Shown here piece by piece: positions 1-7,906 of a stretch of DNA of 64,000 nt. The stretch lies in the NCBI GenBank assembly GCA_964395095.1, contig CAYMZZ010000005.1, positions 1-64,000 on the forward strand, read 5' to 3'. The notes under the pieces are model-generated. The model saw only the letters and a list, made by a program, of their open reading frames with translations, searched no databases and was not told where the DNA came from. The stretch is from CAYMZZ01 sp964395095 (lineage in GTDB: Bacteria; Bacteroidota; Bacteroidia; Chitinophagales; Chitinophagaceae). Position 1 is the first letter of the stretch. Every line of letters starts with the position of its first letter. Position numbers and translations under genes: made by a program.

Positions 1-76
1 TCATTGGGCCCCTTATCTTTTACTTTTTTGATATTTTTACCGGACAACAGTGATACCCAAATCCCCAAATTCTCTC

Positions 77-1585
77 TTACTCAATCTTGGTTATCTTCAA
101 CACATTCGTGGGTAAGTGCTGCGCTACCGGCGTACTTCCGGTATTAACAATGGTATCGCCGGGTTTCACAAACCCCCTTTCCTTAAGAATGGAGATCTGG
201 TCGAAGATGATATCGTCGAGGCTTTCTTCTTCGTCGTAGAAAAAGGCTCTAACGCCCCAGCTAAGACTGAGCTGATTGACCAGCGATTTCTTTTTAGTGA
301 AGATATACAATGGCGATTTAGGTCTATAGCTGCTCAGCATGAAAGCCGTGTAGCCGCTTTGCGTCATCCCTACCAGGGCGTCGGCAGTAATATCGCTGGC
401 AATCTTACAGGCGTTGTAGCAAATAGCGTCGCTAAGGAAAGAAGGTGAGTGGGCTATGGCTTTGAGGTCTTCTTCGCGGTTGTAGCGGTATTCGGTACGC
501 TCTACTTCAAGGATAATGCGACGCATGGTTTCAACCACCAGGGTGGGGTGCATGCCCATAGCCGTTTCGCCACTCAGCATTACGGCATCAGCGCCTTCCA
601 AAACCGCATTGGCCACATCGGTAATTTCACTACGGTTAGGTTTCACCCGGTCCATCATGCTCTCCATCATCTGGGTGGCTACCACTACAGGTTTGCCCCG
701 GTGAATACATTTCCGTATGATATCCCGCTGGGCCATGGGCACTTTCTCAACCGGAAGTTCCACACCCAGGTCGCCACGCGCCACCATCACGGCATCCGAT
801 TCAACGATGATATTGCGGAGATCGGCCAGGGCTGATGGCATCTCGATTTTTGCCATCACTTTTATCGAACTTCCTTTGTCGGTCACTCTTTTCTTCAGGT
901 CAACTATGTCTTCTGCCTTACGCACAAAAGAAAGCGCCACCCAATCCAGTTGATGTTCAATTATAAAGTTGAAGTCTTCAATATCCTTTTCCGTCATGGC
1001 TGGCAGGGAAATGGCGGTATCGGGGAGGTTAACGCCTTTCTTGGGCAGTAGCATGCCTCCGTAAGTTACCCGCACTTTTACTTCGTCACCGGGCGTTATT
1101 TCCGTAACCACTACCTCCAGCTTGCCATCATCAATCATTATCTTTTCGCCCGGTTTTACATCGCGGTGTAAGTCGGGGTAGGAGATATAAATTTTTTCCC
1201 GGGTACCTACCAGTTTTTCTTTCGAAGTGAATGTGAGGATATCGCCCGGTTCAATCTTCAGTGCGCCATTTTCAATTTCCCCCACGCGCAATTTGGGGCC
1301 CTGCAGGTCGCCCAGGATGGAAATATTATAGGGCTCCGTTTTGTTGATGCGGCGGATATGATTAATAATTTCCAGCTTGTTTTCATGCGAACCGTGCGAA
1401 AAGTTGAGACGAAAAACGTTCACTCCCGCCTTCACCAGCTCCAATAATTTTTCGTAAGTATCGCTGGCTGGGCCCACTGTGGCCACAATTTTGGTTTTAT
1501 GAAATGTATGCGCTAAACCGGCGGAACGGTCCATTTCCGCATGGTAGTATTTTTCTGCTTTCTTGCTCATGGTGCTTATGCTCAT
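77..1585 (-). CDS. pyk: Pyruvate kinase
   Basis: Cytosolic enzyme for the last ATP-forming step of glycolysis: phosphoenolpyruvate + ADP to pyruvate + ATP. The 502-residue product has the family landmarks in order: KTKIVATVGPAS near residue 31, RLNFSHGSHE, the lysine-containing KIEMPSALADL, VARGDLGVELP, TQMMESMM and SGETAMGMHP. Length is normal for a bacterial pyruvate kinase without an extra PEP-utiliser domain. The ATG at 1585 is used here; an in-frame ATG at 1570 (Met6) is an equally possible start, since the conserved fold begins only around residue 28. It lies 28 bp downstream of pfkA on the same strand, so the two are probably co-transcribed. No clear terminator is seen in the 76 bases left of the stop. 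Confidence 0.97.
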   Translation of the reverse strand: MSISTMSKKAEKYYHAEMDRSAGLAHTFHKTKIVATVGPASDTYEKLLELVKAGVNVFRLNFSHGSHENKLEIINHIRRINKTEPYNISILGDLQGPKLRVGEIENGALKIEPGDILTFTSKEKLVGTREKIYISYPDLHRDVKPGEKIMIDDGKLEVVVTEITPGDEVKVRVTYGGMLLPKKGVNLPDTAISLPAMTEKDIEDFNFIIEHQLDWVALSFVRKAEDIVDLKKRVTDKGSSIKVMAKIEMPSALADLRNIIVESDAVMVARGDLGVELPVEKVPMAQRDIIRKCIHRGKPVVVATQMMESMMDRVKPNRSEITDVANAVLEGADAVMLSGETAMGMHPTLVVETMRRIILEVERTEYRYNREEDLKAIAHSPSFLSDAICYNACKIASDITADALVGMTQSGYTAFMLSSYRPKSPLYIFTKKKSLVNQLSLSWGVRAFFYDEEESLDDIIFDQISILKERGFVKPGDTIVNTGSTPVAQHLPTNVLKITKIE

Positions 1586-1613
1586 TAAAATATTCGGGCG
1601 GGTGGCTATCGGG

Positions 1614-2597
1614 TCAGGATGCGAGGATCTTCACGATCTTCATCCATTCGTCGCTGATATGCCCTTTGTTTTTCACCGCCTGCTCCAGCGGGATATAATG
1701 CATCTTATTGTTTTTGATACCGACAAACATATTATGCTTGCCTTCCATCAGGCATTCAACTGCGTGGTAGCCCATGCGGCTCGCGATCAGCCTGTCGATG
1801 CAACTGGGTGAACCACCTCGCTGAATATGGCCCAGGATGGCGACACGGATTTCAGCGTTGGGCAGGTTCTGCTGCAATACTTTCTGCACTTCATTGGCGC
1901 CGCCAAAATCGTCTCCTTCGGCCACCACAATCAGGTTCACCAGTTTCTTGCGGCGCTCCTTTTCCTGCAGCGATTGAATGATCTGGTCGATATCTGTTTT
2001 TTGCTCAGGGATCAGAATATTTTCCGCACCGGTAGCGATGCCGCTATGCAGGGCGATATAACCCGCATCGCGACCCATCACTTCAATGATAAAAATGCGA
2101 TCATGAGCATCCATCGTGTCACGTATCTTATCAATCGCGCGTACCGCCGTATTCACCGCTGTATCAAAGCCTATCGTAAAGTCGGTACCATGAATATCCT
2201 TGTCAATCGTGCCAGCCAAACCTACACAGGGAATATCGCATTCCTGGCTCAGTTTTACCGCCCCGCGAAAAGAACCATCGCCACCGATGATCACCAACCC
2301 GTTGATGCCCCGCGACTTCAAATTGGCATAGGCCTTCTTCCGGCCCGCTTCTTCAAAAAACTCTTTACAACGCGCGGTTTTCAATATGGTACCACCACGC
2401 TGAATAATATTGGCTACCGACTTGGATTCCATCAAAACGATGTCATCATCAATCATTCCCTGGTAACCACGCATGATGCCATAAACTTCAATCCCGTGAT
2501 AAGTCGCTGTCCGCACTACTGCCCGGATGGCTGCATTCATGCCTGGCGCATCACCACCCGATGTAAGAACACCTATCTTCGTAACTTTATTTGCCAT
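1614..2597 (-). CDS. pfkA: ATP-dependent 6-phosphofructokinase
   Basis: Phosphorylates fructose 6-phosphate to fructose 1,6-bisphosphate with ATP, the committing step of glycolysis, in the cytosol. The 327 residues match the classic short bacterial PfkA. Visible are the N-terminal nucleotide loop LTSGGDAPGMNAAIR, the phosphate loop GGDGSFRGA, the catalytic segment GTIDKDIHGTDFT (Asp of TID as general base), GFDTAVNT, and the substrate-binding LGHIQRGGSPSC. GTIDKD and the GGDGS glycine indicate ATP rather than pyrophosphate as donor. It is the first gene of a likely two-gene operon with pyk. The upstream region is shared divergently with the peptidase gene at 2967 and contains repeat arrays. 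Confidence 0.97.
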   Translation of the reverse strand: MANKVTKIGVLTSGGDAPGMNAAIRAVVRTATYHGIEVYGIMRGYQGMIDDDIVLMESKSVANIIQRGGTILKTARCKEFFEEAGRKKAYANLKSRGINGLVIIGGDGSFRGAVKLSQECDIPCVGLAGTIDKDIHGTDFTIGFDTAVNTAVRAIDKIRDTMDAHDRIFIIEVMGRDAGYIALHSGIATGAENILIPEQKTDIDQIIQSLQEKERRKKLVNLIVVAEGDDFGGANEVQKVLQQNLPNAEIRVAILGHIQRGGSPSCIDRLIASRMGYHAVECLMEGKHNMFVGIKNNKMHYIPLEQAVKNKGHISDEWMKIVKILAS

Positions 2598-2760
2598 TTG
2601 GTGTGTAAATAACTGGTTTTTAAGAATATCTAATTTGGTTTGGCAGGCATCCGGAACTACTCCGGCCGTTAGCGGCTCAAAAATAAGGTTTTGTTGTCAT
2701 TGTGTGTGATGCTTACATATTGTTATTTGATTGTGAAGCAAATGGGCGTTAGTTTTGGGC

Positions 2761-2795
2761 TAAGTTGTAAGTAGTAAGTTGTAAGTAGTAAGTGG
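2761..2795 (+). repeat. Heptamer array, TAAGTNG type
   Basis: Five head-to-tail 7-nt units, each TAAGT plus TG, AG or GG, in perfect 7-nt register. It sits in the divergent 369-bp gap between pfkA and the peptidase gene (2598-2966). Nothing else in that gap looks like a gene. See the other heptamer arrays at 9391, 19843, 30203, 38068, 42969 and 57364. Confidence 0.85.
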
Positions 2796-2873
2796 GGAGC
2801 AGATCATGAGTAATGAGTTGAAGAAAGAAGAGGCGCCTGGAAAGCGGGAACTGAAAATTGGTTTCAGAAAAAA

Positions 2874-2903
2874 ATCTGCGAAAATCCGCAGATCAGCGCA
2901 GAT
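2874..2903. repeat. CTGCG hairpin words
   Basis: ATCTGCG (2874-2880) is followed by its inverse CGCAGAT at 2887-2893 and again at 2897-2903. The first pair can form a 7-bp stem with a 6-nt loop. Similar 'aatctgcgaaaatc' words are often seen between genes in Bacteroidota, from general experience. Function is unknown. Confidence 0.6.
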
Positions 2904-2925
2904 AAATGATTTCTGCTCTAAACAA

Positions 2926-2965
2926 TTCAACGATTCAACAATTCAACAGTTCAACAATTCAACCA
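2926..2965. repeat. Octamer array TTCAACNA abutting a start codon
   Basis: Five direct 8-nt units TTCAAC plus two variable bases, in perfect register. The last unit ends one base before the ATG of the peptidase gene (2967). On the minus strand each unit reads GTTGAA and so contains TGA. The array occupies the place where a ribosome-binding site would be expected, and none is visible. Confidence 0.85.
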
Positions 2966-2966
2966 T

Positions 2967-5312
2967 ATGCAAAAACTGTTTCTAACATTAATCTCGATCG
3001 GAATTATGCAGGGGCATGCGCAAATGAAATATCCCAATACCCATCGCGAAACGATAGTAGAGGATTATCACGGTACTAAAGTGGAAGACCCTTATCGCTG
3101 GCTGGAAGATGACAATAGCGAGCGAACCAAAGAATGGGTACAAACACAAAACAGGCTCACTTTCGACTACCTGAACAAAATACCTTTCCGGAAAGAAGTG
3201 CGAAACCGTCTTGAGCAGTTGTGGGATTATCCAAAATATTCATCTCCCTTCCACAAAGCCGGCTGGTACTATTTCTTCAAGAACGATGGGCTGCAAAATC
3301 AGTCGGTCATGTATCGCCAAAAGGGACTGGAGGGTGAACCGGAAGAGTTCCTGAATCCCAATACCCTGAATAAGGAAGGCATTGCCGCCCTCGGTGGTTT
3401 GGGCTTCTGCAAATCCGGCAAATACCTGGCTTATTCCATTTCGCTGGCCGGCAGCGACTGGCAGGAAGTATATGTGATGGAAACGGAGAGCAAAAAACTA
3501 TTGTCCGACAGCATTCGCTTTGTCAAGTTCAGTGGCTTTAGCTGGAAAGGGGAGGAGGGCTTCTATTACAGCCGTTATCCGGAGCCGGAGAAAGGCACCC
3601 GGCTGAGCGGGCAAAACGAACACCACAAAGTCTATTTTCATAAACTGGGTACCCCTCAATCGCAGGATGTATTGATTTATGAAGATAAAGAAAGACCCAG
3701 GCGTTTTCATGGAGCTTCGCTCACGGAAGACGAACGCTTTCTGATTCTGAATATTTCGGAAGGCACCAGCGGATCCGAGCTTTGGTATCGCGACCTCAAT
3801 GACGCGAACCAAAAGAACTTCAAATTGCTGATAAAAGGATTCGCCACAGAAGCGAATGTGGTCACCAATGATGGTAATCGCCTCCTTGTGCGTACCAATG
3901 CCGATGCCCCAAACTATAAATTGGTTTCCATCGATCCGGCTAAACCGGGTAAGGAAAACTGGCAAACCATCATCCCGGAAAAACAGGAGGTGCTGGAAGC
4001 CGTTTCCACGGGTGGCGGCTACCTCTTTGCCCGCTATCTGAAAGATGCGAGTAGTCGCGTACAACAACTGCAATACAACGGACAGCCGGTTCGCGAAATC
4101 GGTCTTCCCGGTATTGGCACAGCATCCGGCTTTGGCGGCGAGCGGGATGACAGGGAGTTTTTCTATAGCTATTCTTCCTTCAACCAGCCGCCAACTATTT
4201 ATCGATTTACCATTGCCACCGGTGAATCGCAATTATTCCGCGCTACCAAGATCAATATGGATCTGAGTGATATAGTAACGGAGCAGGTATTTTTTACCAG
4301 CAAGGACGGCGCTCGGGTTCCCATGTTTCTCACCCATAAGCGCGGCATTGAACTCAATAGCCAGAATCCGGTATTGTTATACGGGTATGGAGGTTTCAAT
4401 ATTGCCCTCACTCCGGGCTTCAGCATCAGCAATGCATTTTTTGTGGAGCAGGGAGGTATTTATGCGGTAGTCAACCTCCGTGGTGGCAGCGAGTATGGGG
4501 AAAGCTGGCATAGGGCCGGCATGCTCGAAAAAAAGCAGAATGTGTTCAATGATTTTATTGCCGCGGCTGAGCACCTGATCCGTTCCCGCTACACCAGCCC
4601 GGAGAAAATAGCCATTCGTGGCGGCAGCAATGGAGGCCTGCTGGTTGGCGCCGTTATGACGCAGCGCCCCGATCTTTTCCGGGTTGCGCTTCCCGCTGTT
4701 GGCGTTCTCGACATGCTACGTTATCACAAATTCACCATCGGGCAGGCCTGGGCTGTGGAATATGGAAACGCCGATTCTGCCAGGCAGTTTCCCTATCTCT
4801 ATAAATATTCGCCTTATCACAATATCAGGACAGCGGTTAATTATCCCGCTACGCTGATTACCACTGCGGATCACGACGACCGGGTAGTGCCGGCCCACTC
4901 CTTTAAGTTCGCTGCCAGGCTGCAGGAATATGGAGGGCCTACCAACGAATTGCCCCTGTTGATCCGCATCGATACCGATGCCGGCCATGGTGCCGGCAAA
5001 CCCACGCAGAAATTGATTGACGAAGCAGCCGATATCTGGAGCTTTACCATGTATCACCTGGGTATGAGCTATGGAAAGAACGGGAAAGATAATAAGGCCG
5101 CCGATGCTAAGGGAGAAGGAAAGAGTGGTGCTGCTGGCAAAACCGGCGGAGCGAATAATAATACCAGCGAAAAAACGCAGGGCCGGGGTAATATCGATTC
5201 TGGTCAAAACGGTACAACAACGCCGGGGAACAGGCCTGCAGCCAGCAAGGCCGAGCAGCAGGCTGCGGAAAAAGCTAAAAAACATCCCGGACAAAAAGGG
5301 GGCGGCAACTAA
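2967..5312 (+). CDS. Prolyl oligopeptidase family serine peptidase (S9A)
   Basis: Cleaves proline-containing oligopeptides. The N-terminus looks like a signal peptide (MQKLFLTLISIGIMQGHAQ), so a periplasmic or outer-envelope location is likely. The first part (HRETIVEDYHGTKVEDPYRW) is typical of the prolyl oligopeptidase entry to the beta-propeller. The catalytic triad is visible: Ser554 in GGSNGG, Asp637 in DHDDRVV (with Arg639) and His674 in DAGHGAG. The catalytic domain ends near residue 700. After that comes an unusual tail of about 80 residues, rich in Lys, Gly, Asn, Ala and Gln, with no recognisable domain. Family members usually end at about 700 residues. Start codon at 2967 directly follows an octamer repeat array. 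Confidence 0.95.
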   Translation: MQKLFLTLISIGIMQGHAQMKYPNTHRETIVEDYHGTKVEDPYRWLEDDNSERTKEWVQTQNRLTFDYLNKIPFRKEVRNRLEQLWDYPKYSSPFHKAGWYYFFKNDGLQNQSVMYRQKGLEGEPEEFLNPNTLNKEGIAALGGLGFCKSGKYLAYSISLAGSDWQEVYVMETESKKLLSDSIRFVKFSGFSWKGEEGFYYSRYPEPEKGTRLSGQNEHHKVYFHKLGTPQSQDVLIYEDKERPRRFHGASLTEDERFLILNISEGTSGSELWYRDLNDANQKNFKLLIKGFATEANVVTNDGNRLLVRTNADAPNYKLVSIDPAKPGKENWQTIIPEKQEVLEAVSTGGGYLFARYLKDASSRVQQLQYNGQPVREIGLPGIGTASGFGGERDDREFFYSYSSFNQPPTIYRFTIATGESQLFRATKINMDLSDIVTEQVFFTSKDGARVPMFLTHKRGIELNSQNPVLLYGYGGFNIALTPGFSISNAFFVEQGGIYAVVNLRGGSEYGESWHRAGMLEKKQNVFNDFIAAAEHLIRSRYTSPEKIAIRGGSNGGLLVGAVMTQRPDLFRVALPAVGVLDMLRYHKFTIGQAWAVEYGNADSARQFPYLYKYSPYHNIRTAVNYPATLITTADHDDRVVPAHSFKFAARLQEYGGPTNELPLLIRIDTDAGHGAGKPTQKLIDEAADIWSFTMYHLGMSYGKNGKDNKAADAKGEGKSGAAGKTGGANNNTSEKTQGRGNIDSGQNGTTTPGNRPAASKAEQQAAEKAKKHPGQKGGGN

Positions 5313-5370
5313 GCGCTGTTTTGCCGCGCATCTGACGTAAACCAGTTATTCAAAACAGTAAATACAGGAC

Positions 5371-6261
5371 ATGATCCTTGTAACAGGTGTCAATGGTTTT
5401 ATAGGATCCTACCTGGTATCGAAGTTAATAAGAGAAGGCTATCCGGTGCTGGCAACCGGCACGGGTCCGTGCCGGTTGCCGGCTGATCAATGGCCCGGCC
5501 TGCGCTACGAATCCCTCGATATAACAGATCCCTATGCTGTGCACGATATCTGCGCGGCTACACAGCCTGATATTATCGTGCACTGCGCGGCCATGGGCAA
5601 GCCCGATGAATGCGAACTAAGGCAATGGGTGGCCCACCAGGTGAACGTGCAGGGCACCATTCATCTTGCACTGGAAGCTGCTGAACGAAATGCTTATTTC
5701 CTTTTCTTATCTACCGATTTTGTATTTGATGGTGAAGTGGGTATGTACAGGGAAGAAGCTGCTCCTCATCCGGTAAATTTTTATGGCCACACAAAGCTGG
5801 AAGCGGAAGCGGCTGTAGCGGAATTAACTACCCATTTTGGGATTGCCCGCACGGTACTCGTTTATGGCGCTCCCCAATCGGGGCGAAGCAATCTGCTGAG
5901 CATTGTGGCCGATAAATTGAAGAAAGGCGAAACGTATAATGTGGTAGACGACCAGGTGCGAACGCCCACCTATGTAGAAGACCTGGTGGATGGATTGATG
6001 GCCATGATTCGAAAAAAAGCGCAGGGAATTTTTCACCTTTGTGGCGAAGAAATAATGACTCCTTACCAGATGGCTGTGGCGACGGCGGCATTTCTCAAAC
6101 TTGATACCTTGCACCTGAACAGGGTGCTGACAAAGGACCTGAATCATCCCGCGGTTCGCCCCATGCGGACGGGGCTAAATATCGAAAAAGCCAAAAGGGA
6201 TCTGGGCTACAGGCCGAGAACCTTTCGCGAAGGACTGGAAGCCATGTTTAAGCTGGCTTAA
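5371..6261 (+). CDS. SDR-family sugar-nucleotide reductase (RmlD-like)
   Basis: Extended short-chain dehydrogenase of the dTDP-4-dehydrorhamnose reductase group, 296 residues. The NAD(P)-binding Rossmann motif GVNGFIG is at residues 6-12, the cofactor-binding strand HCAAMGKPDECE near residue 75, and the catalytic YGHTK (YxxxK) near residue 141. The conserved DLVDGL region near residue 205 fits RmlD and related epimerases. The family reduces or epimerises nucleotide sugars. The exact substrate cannot be told, and no other dTDP-rhamnose genes are nearby, so a role in rhamnose synthesis is not claimed. It follows the peptidase by 58 bp on the same strand. Confidence 0.85.
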   Translation: MILVTGVNGFIGSYLVSKLIREGYPVLATGTGPCRLPADQWPGLRYESLDITDPYAVHDICAATQPDIIVHCAAMGKPDECELRQWVAHQVNVQGTIHLALEAAERNAYFLFLSTDFVFDGEVGMYREEAAPHPVNFYGHTKLEAEAAVAELTTHFGIARTVLVYGAPQSGRSNLLSIVADKLKKGETYNVVDDQVRTPTYVEDLVDGLMAMIRKKAQGIFHLCGEEIMTPYQMAVATAAFLKLDTLHLNRVLTKDLNHPAVRPMRTGLNIEKAKRDLGYRPRTFREGLEAMFKLA

Positions 6262-6285
6262 CCCGGCAATGCTCCCTGATAGGTA

Positions 6286-6909
6286 TTATCTTTTACTGAA
6301 TCTTTTTTCACCGGCTTCTAATCGAACGGGAAGGCTGTTTTCTTTGGGTGGAATGGGGCAGTTGTATTGATCGCTCACATAAGCGCAGTAAGGGTTATAG
6401 GCTTTGTTGAAATCAATACTTATAATGTCGCCGGCAATATTGCTTAGCCGGAGGTCAAGATAGCGGCCCGACTCATAGGTGGAGTCTTCATTGCTGGCAT
6501 CAGTAAAAGGAAGGAAAAGATAGTCCTTGTATTGTTCCATACCCAGCAGGCTTTGGGATTGATAGATGGTAAGCTTGCATGAAACGCCCTCCCATTGGAA
6601 ATGAGCATAGCCGTAAATACGAAAGGTTTTTTTACCGCCACTGCTGGTACCCATCTGCAACAATTCCGTTCCTGCCGCCTTTTCGAAGCGCGCCAGAACG
6701 CGTGCTGATTCATTGATGGGAAAGAAACGAAAACCAGGTTTATCATCCGCCTTTATTACTTCATGCTCTTCCACATAGCTGGCACGATATTGCTTAAGCG
6801 AATCCATATATCCCGACTGTGCGCTGATGGAAGGAGCAAAAAGCAGGAGGCAAGAAAGAAACAGTAGCGGGATTGAATAAAGCTTAATATCGTAAAATCT
6901 TTTTTTCAT
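6286..6909 (-). CDS. Exported DUF1684 domain protein
   Basis: 207 residues with an N-terminal hydrophobic signal segment (about residues 12-30, ending SISAQ), so probably exported. The conserved core runs from FFPINESARV through FRIYGYAHFQ to SIDFNKAYNPYCAY and CPIPPKENSLPV. This matches the DUF1684 family, whose function is unknown. NPYCAY and CPIPP are the family's most conserved blocks. It is convergent with the reductase gene (24 bp between stops) and stands alone on its strand. Confidence 0.85.
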   Translation of the reverse strand: MKKRFYDIKLYSIPLLFLSCLLLFAPSISAQSGYMDSLKQYRASYVEEHEVIKADDKPGFRFFPINESARVLARFEKAAGTELLQMGTSSGGKKTFRIYGYAHFQWEGVSCKLTIYQSQSLLGMEQYKDYLFLPFTDASNEDSTYESGRYLDLRLSNIAGDIISIDFNKAYNPYCAYVSDQYNCPIPPKENSLPVRLEAGEKRFSKR

Positions 6910-6961
6910 GAATCCTGCCTTCTTTCGGCATGGCCATAAATGAATCTGCTATTGAAAGCTA

Positions 6962-7894
6962 TTATTTTTTCGCGGGAAGAAAAACTTCCGCCAACATGCA
7001 TCTTGCACTACCCCCGCCATTTTTTTCGATGTTGTCGAGTGGGCTATGCAGAATGGGGTTATATTCTTCCAGTTTTGCCACTTGCCCGGCTTCAAGCGAT
7101 GCATAAGCCTGGCTGCTCATTACCAGGAACTTTTCGCCGCCAGCATTTTCCACTTGCAGCATATTACCGGCAAAATGTTGCATCTGATCCAGGCTGATGG
7201 GTATAATCTCCTTGCCACTTTGGATTATTTCATTCTCCACCATTTCTCTTTGCTCCGCCTTCCTTATCGAGTCAAGGCAAATTACAACATAGCGATCTGC
7301 CACGCACATCATCACGTTGGTATGATATATGGGGAGCCCGTTGCCATCCACCGCGTCAAATGCCACCATACGATAACCGGTGATTCGGGCAAATTCCTCC
7401 AGTACCGTAAGGTGCGTTCTGGGTGAAAGACAGGCATAGGCAATTTTTTGGCTGCGATCCAGTACCATGCTGCCTGTGCCCTCGAGAAATTGATCCTGCG
7501 ATTCGTAGGTACTAAGATCAAGCAGTTGAGCGATTTCAAATTTCTTACGAATCTCATCCAGCACGCCAGGCTTTCTTTCCAGTCGCCGGTTTTCGGCAAA
7601 CATGGGATAGAGGAACACCGTTCCGTCGGCATGAAAGGAAACCCAGTTATTGGGGAATACCGAATCGGGTGTATGCGGTTCCGGACTGTCGTTTACAATA
7701 CTAACGTCAATGCCCTTGCTTTGCAGGAGTCTGGCAAAATTGTCAAATTCCTGTTGGGCCAGCATGGCAACATCCTTATCCTGGTCGGGCATCTGGAAGG
7801 CATTGTTAACTGCTGTTTGCGCATTGAATTCAAATCGCAGCGGGCGAATCATCAGCAAATGCGAAGTGGTTTGCGATCGGTTGGTAGACATCAC
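6962..7894 (-). CDS. ctlX: Citrulline hydrolase CtlX-like (amidinotransferase superfamily)
   Basis: 310 residues with the pentein fold signature. The aspartate-rich entry PDSVFPNNWVSFHADG is near residue 75, the catalytic His in GLPIYHTNV near residue 185, and the nucleophile Cys299 in GGGSARCMLAE close to the C-terminus. This layout is that of CtlX-type enzymes, described in Francisella as releasing ornithine, ammonia and CO2 from citrulline. The substrate here is inferred from family and context. The gene starts 12 bp after the stop of the arginine deiminase-like gene, so the two form an operon that could convert arginine to ornithine without carbamoyl phosphate. Confidence 0.85.
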   Translation of the reverse strand: MMSTNRSQTTSHLLMIRPLRFEFNAQTAVNNAFQMPDQDKDVAMLAQQEFDNFARLLQSKGIDVSIVNDSPEPHTPDSVFPNNWVSFHADGTVFLYPMFAENRRLERKPGVLDEIRKKFEIAQLLDLSTYESQDQFLEGTGSMVLDRSQKIAYACLSPRTHLTVLEEFARITGYRMVAFDAVDGNGLPIYHTNVMMCVADRYVVICLDSIRKAEQREMVENEIIQSGKEIIPISLDQMQHFAGNMLQVENAGGEKFLVMSSQAYASLEAGQVAKLEEYNPILHSPLDNIEKNGGGSARCMLAEVFLPAKK

Positions 7895-7906
7895 TCTCGT
7901 ATTGTT

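Noticed and set aside
1..76. Possible start of another minus-strand gene at the left edge (CAT at 2-4)
   Set aside because: Only one codon would be inside the window, so it cannot be supported.
5824..6147. Reverse-strand open frames inside the RmlD-like gene and other large genes
   Set aside because: They are shadows of confident genes, without family motifs or promoters.
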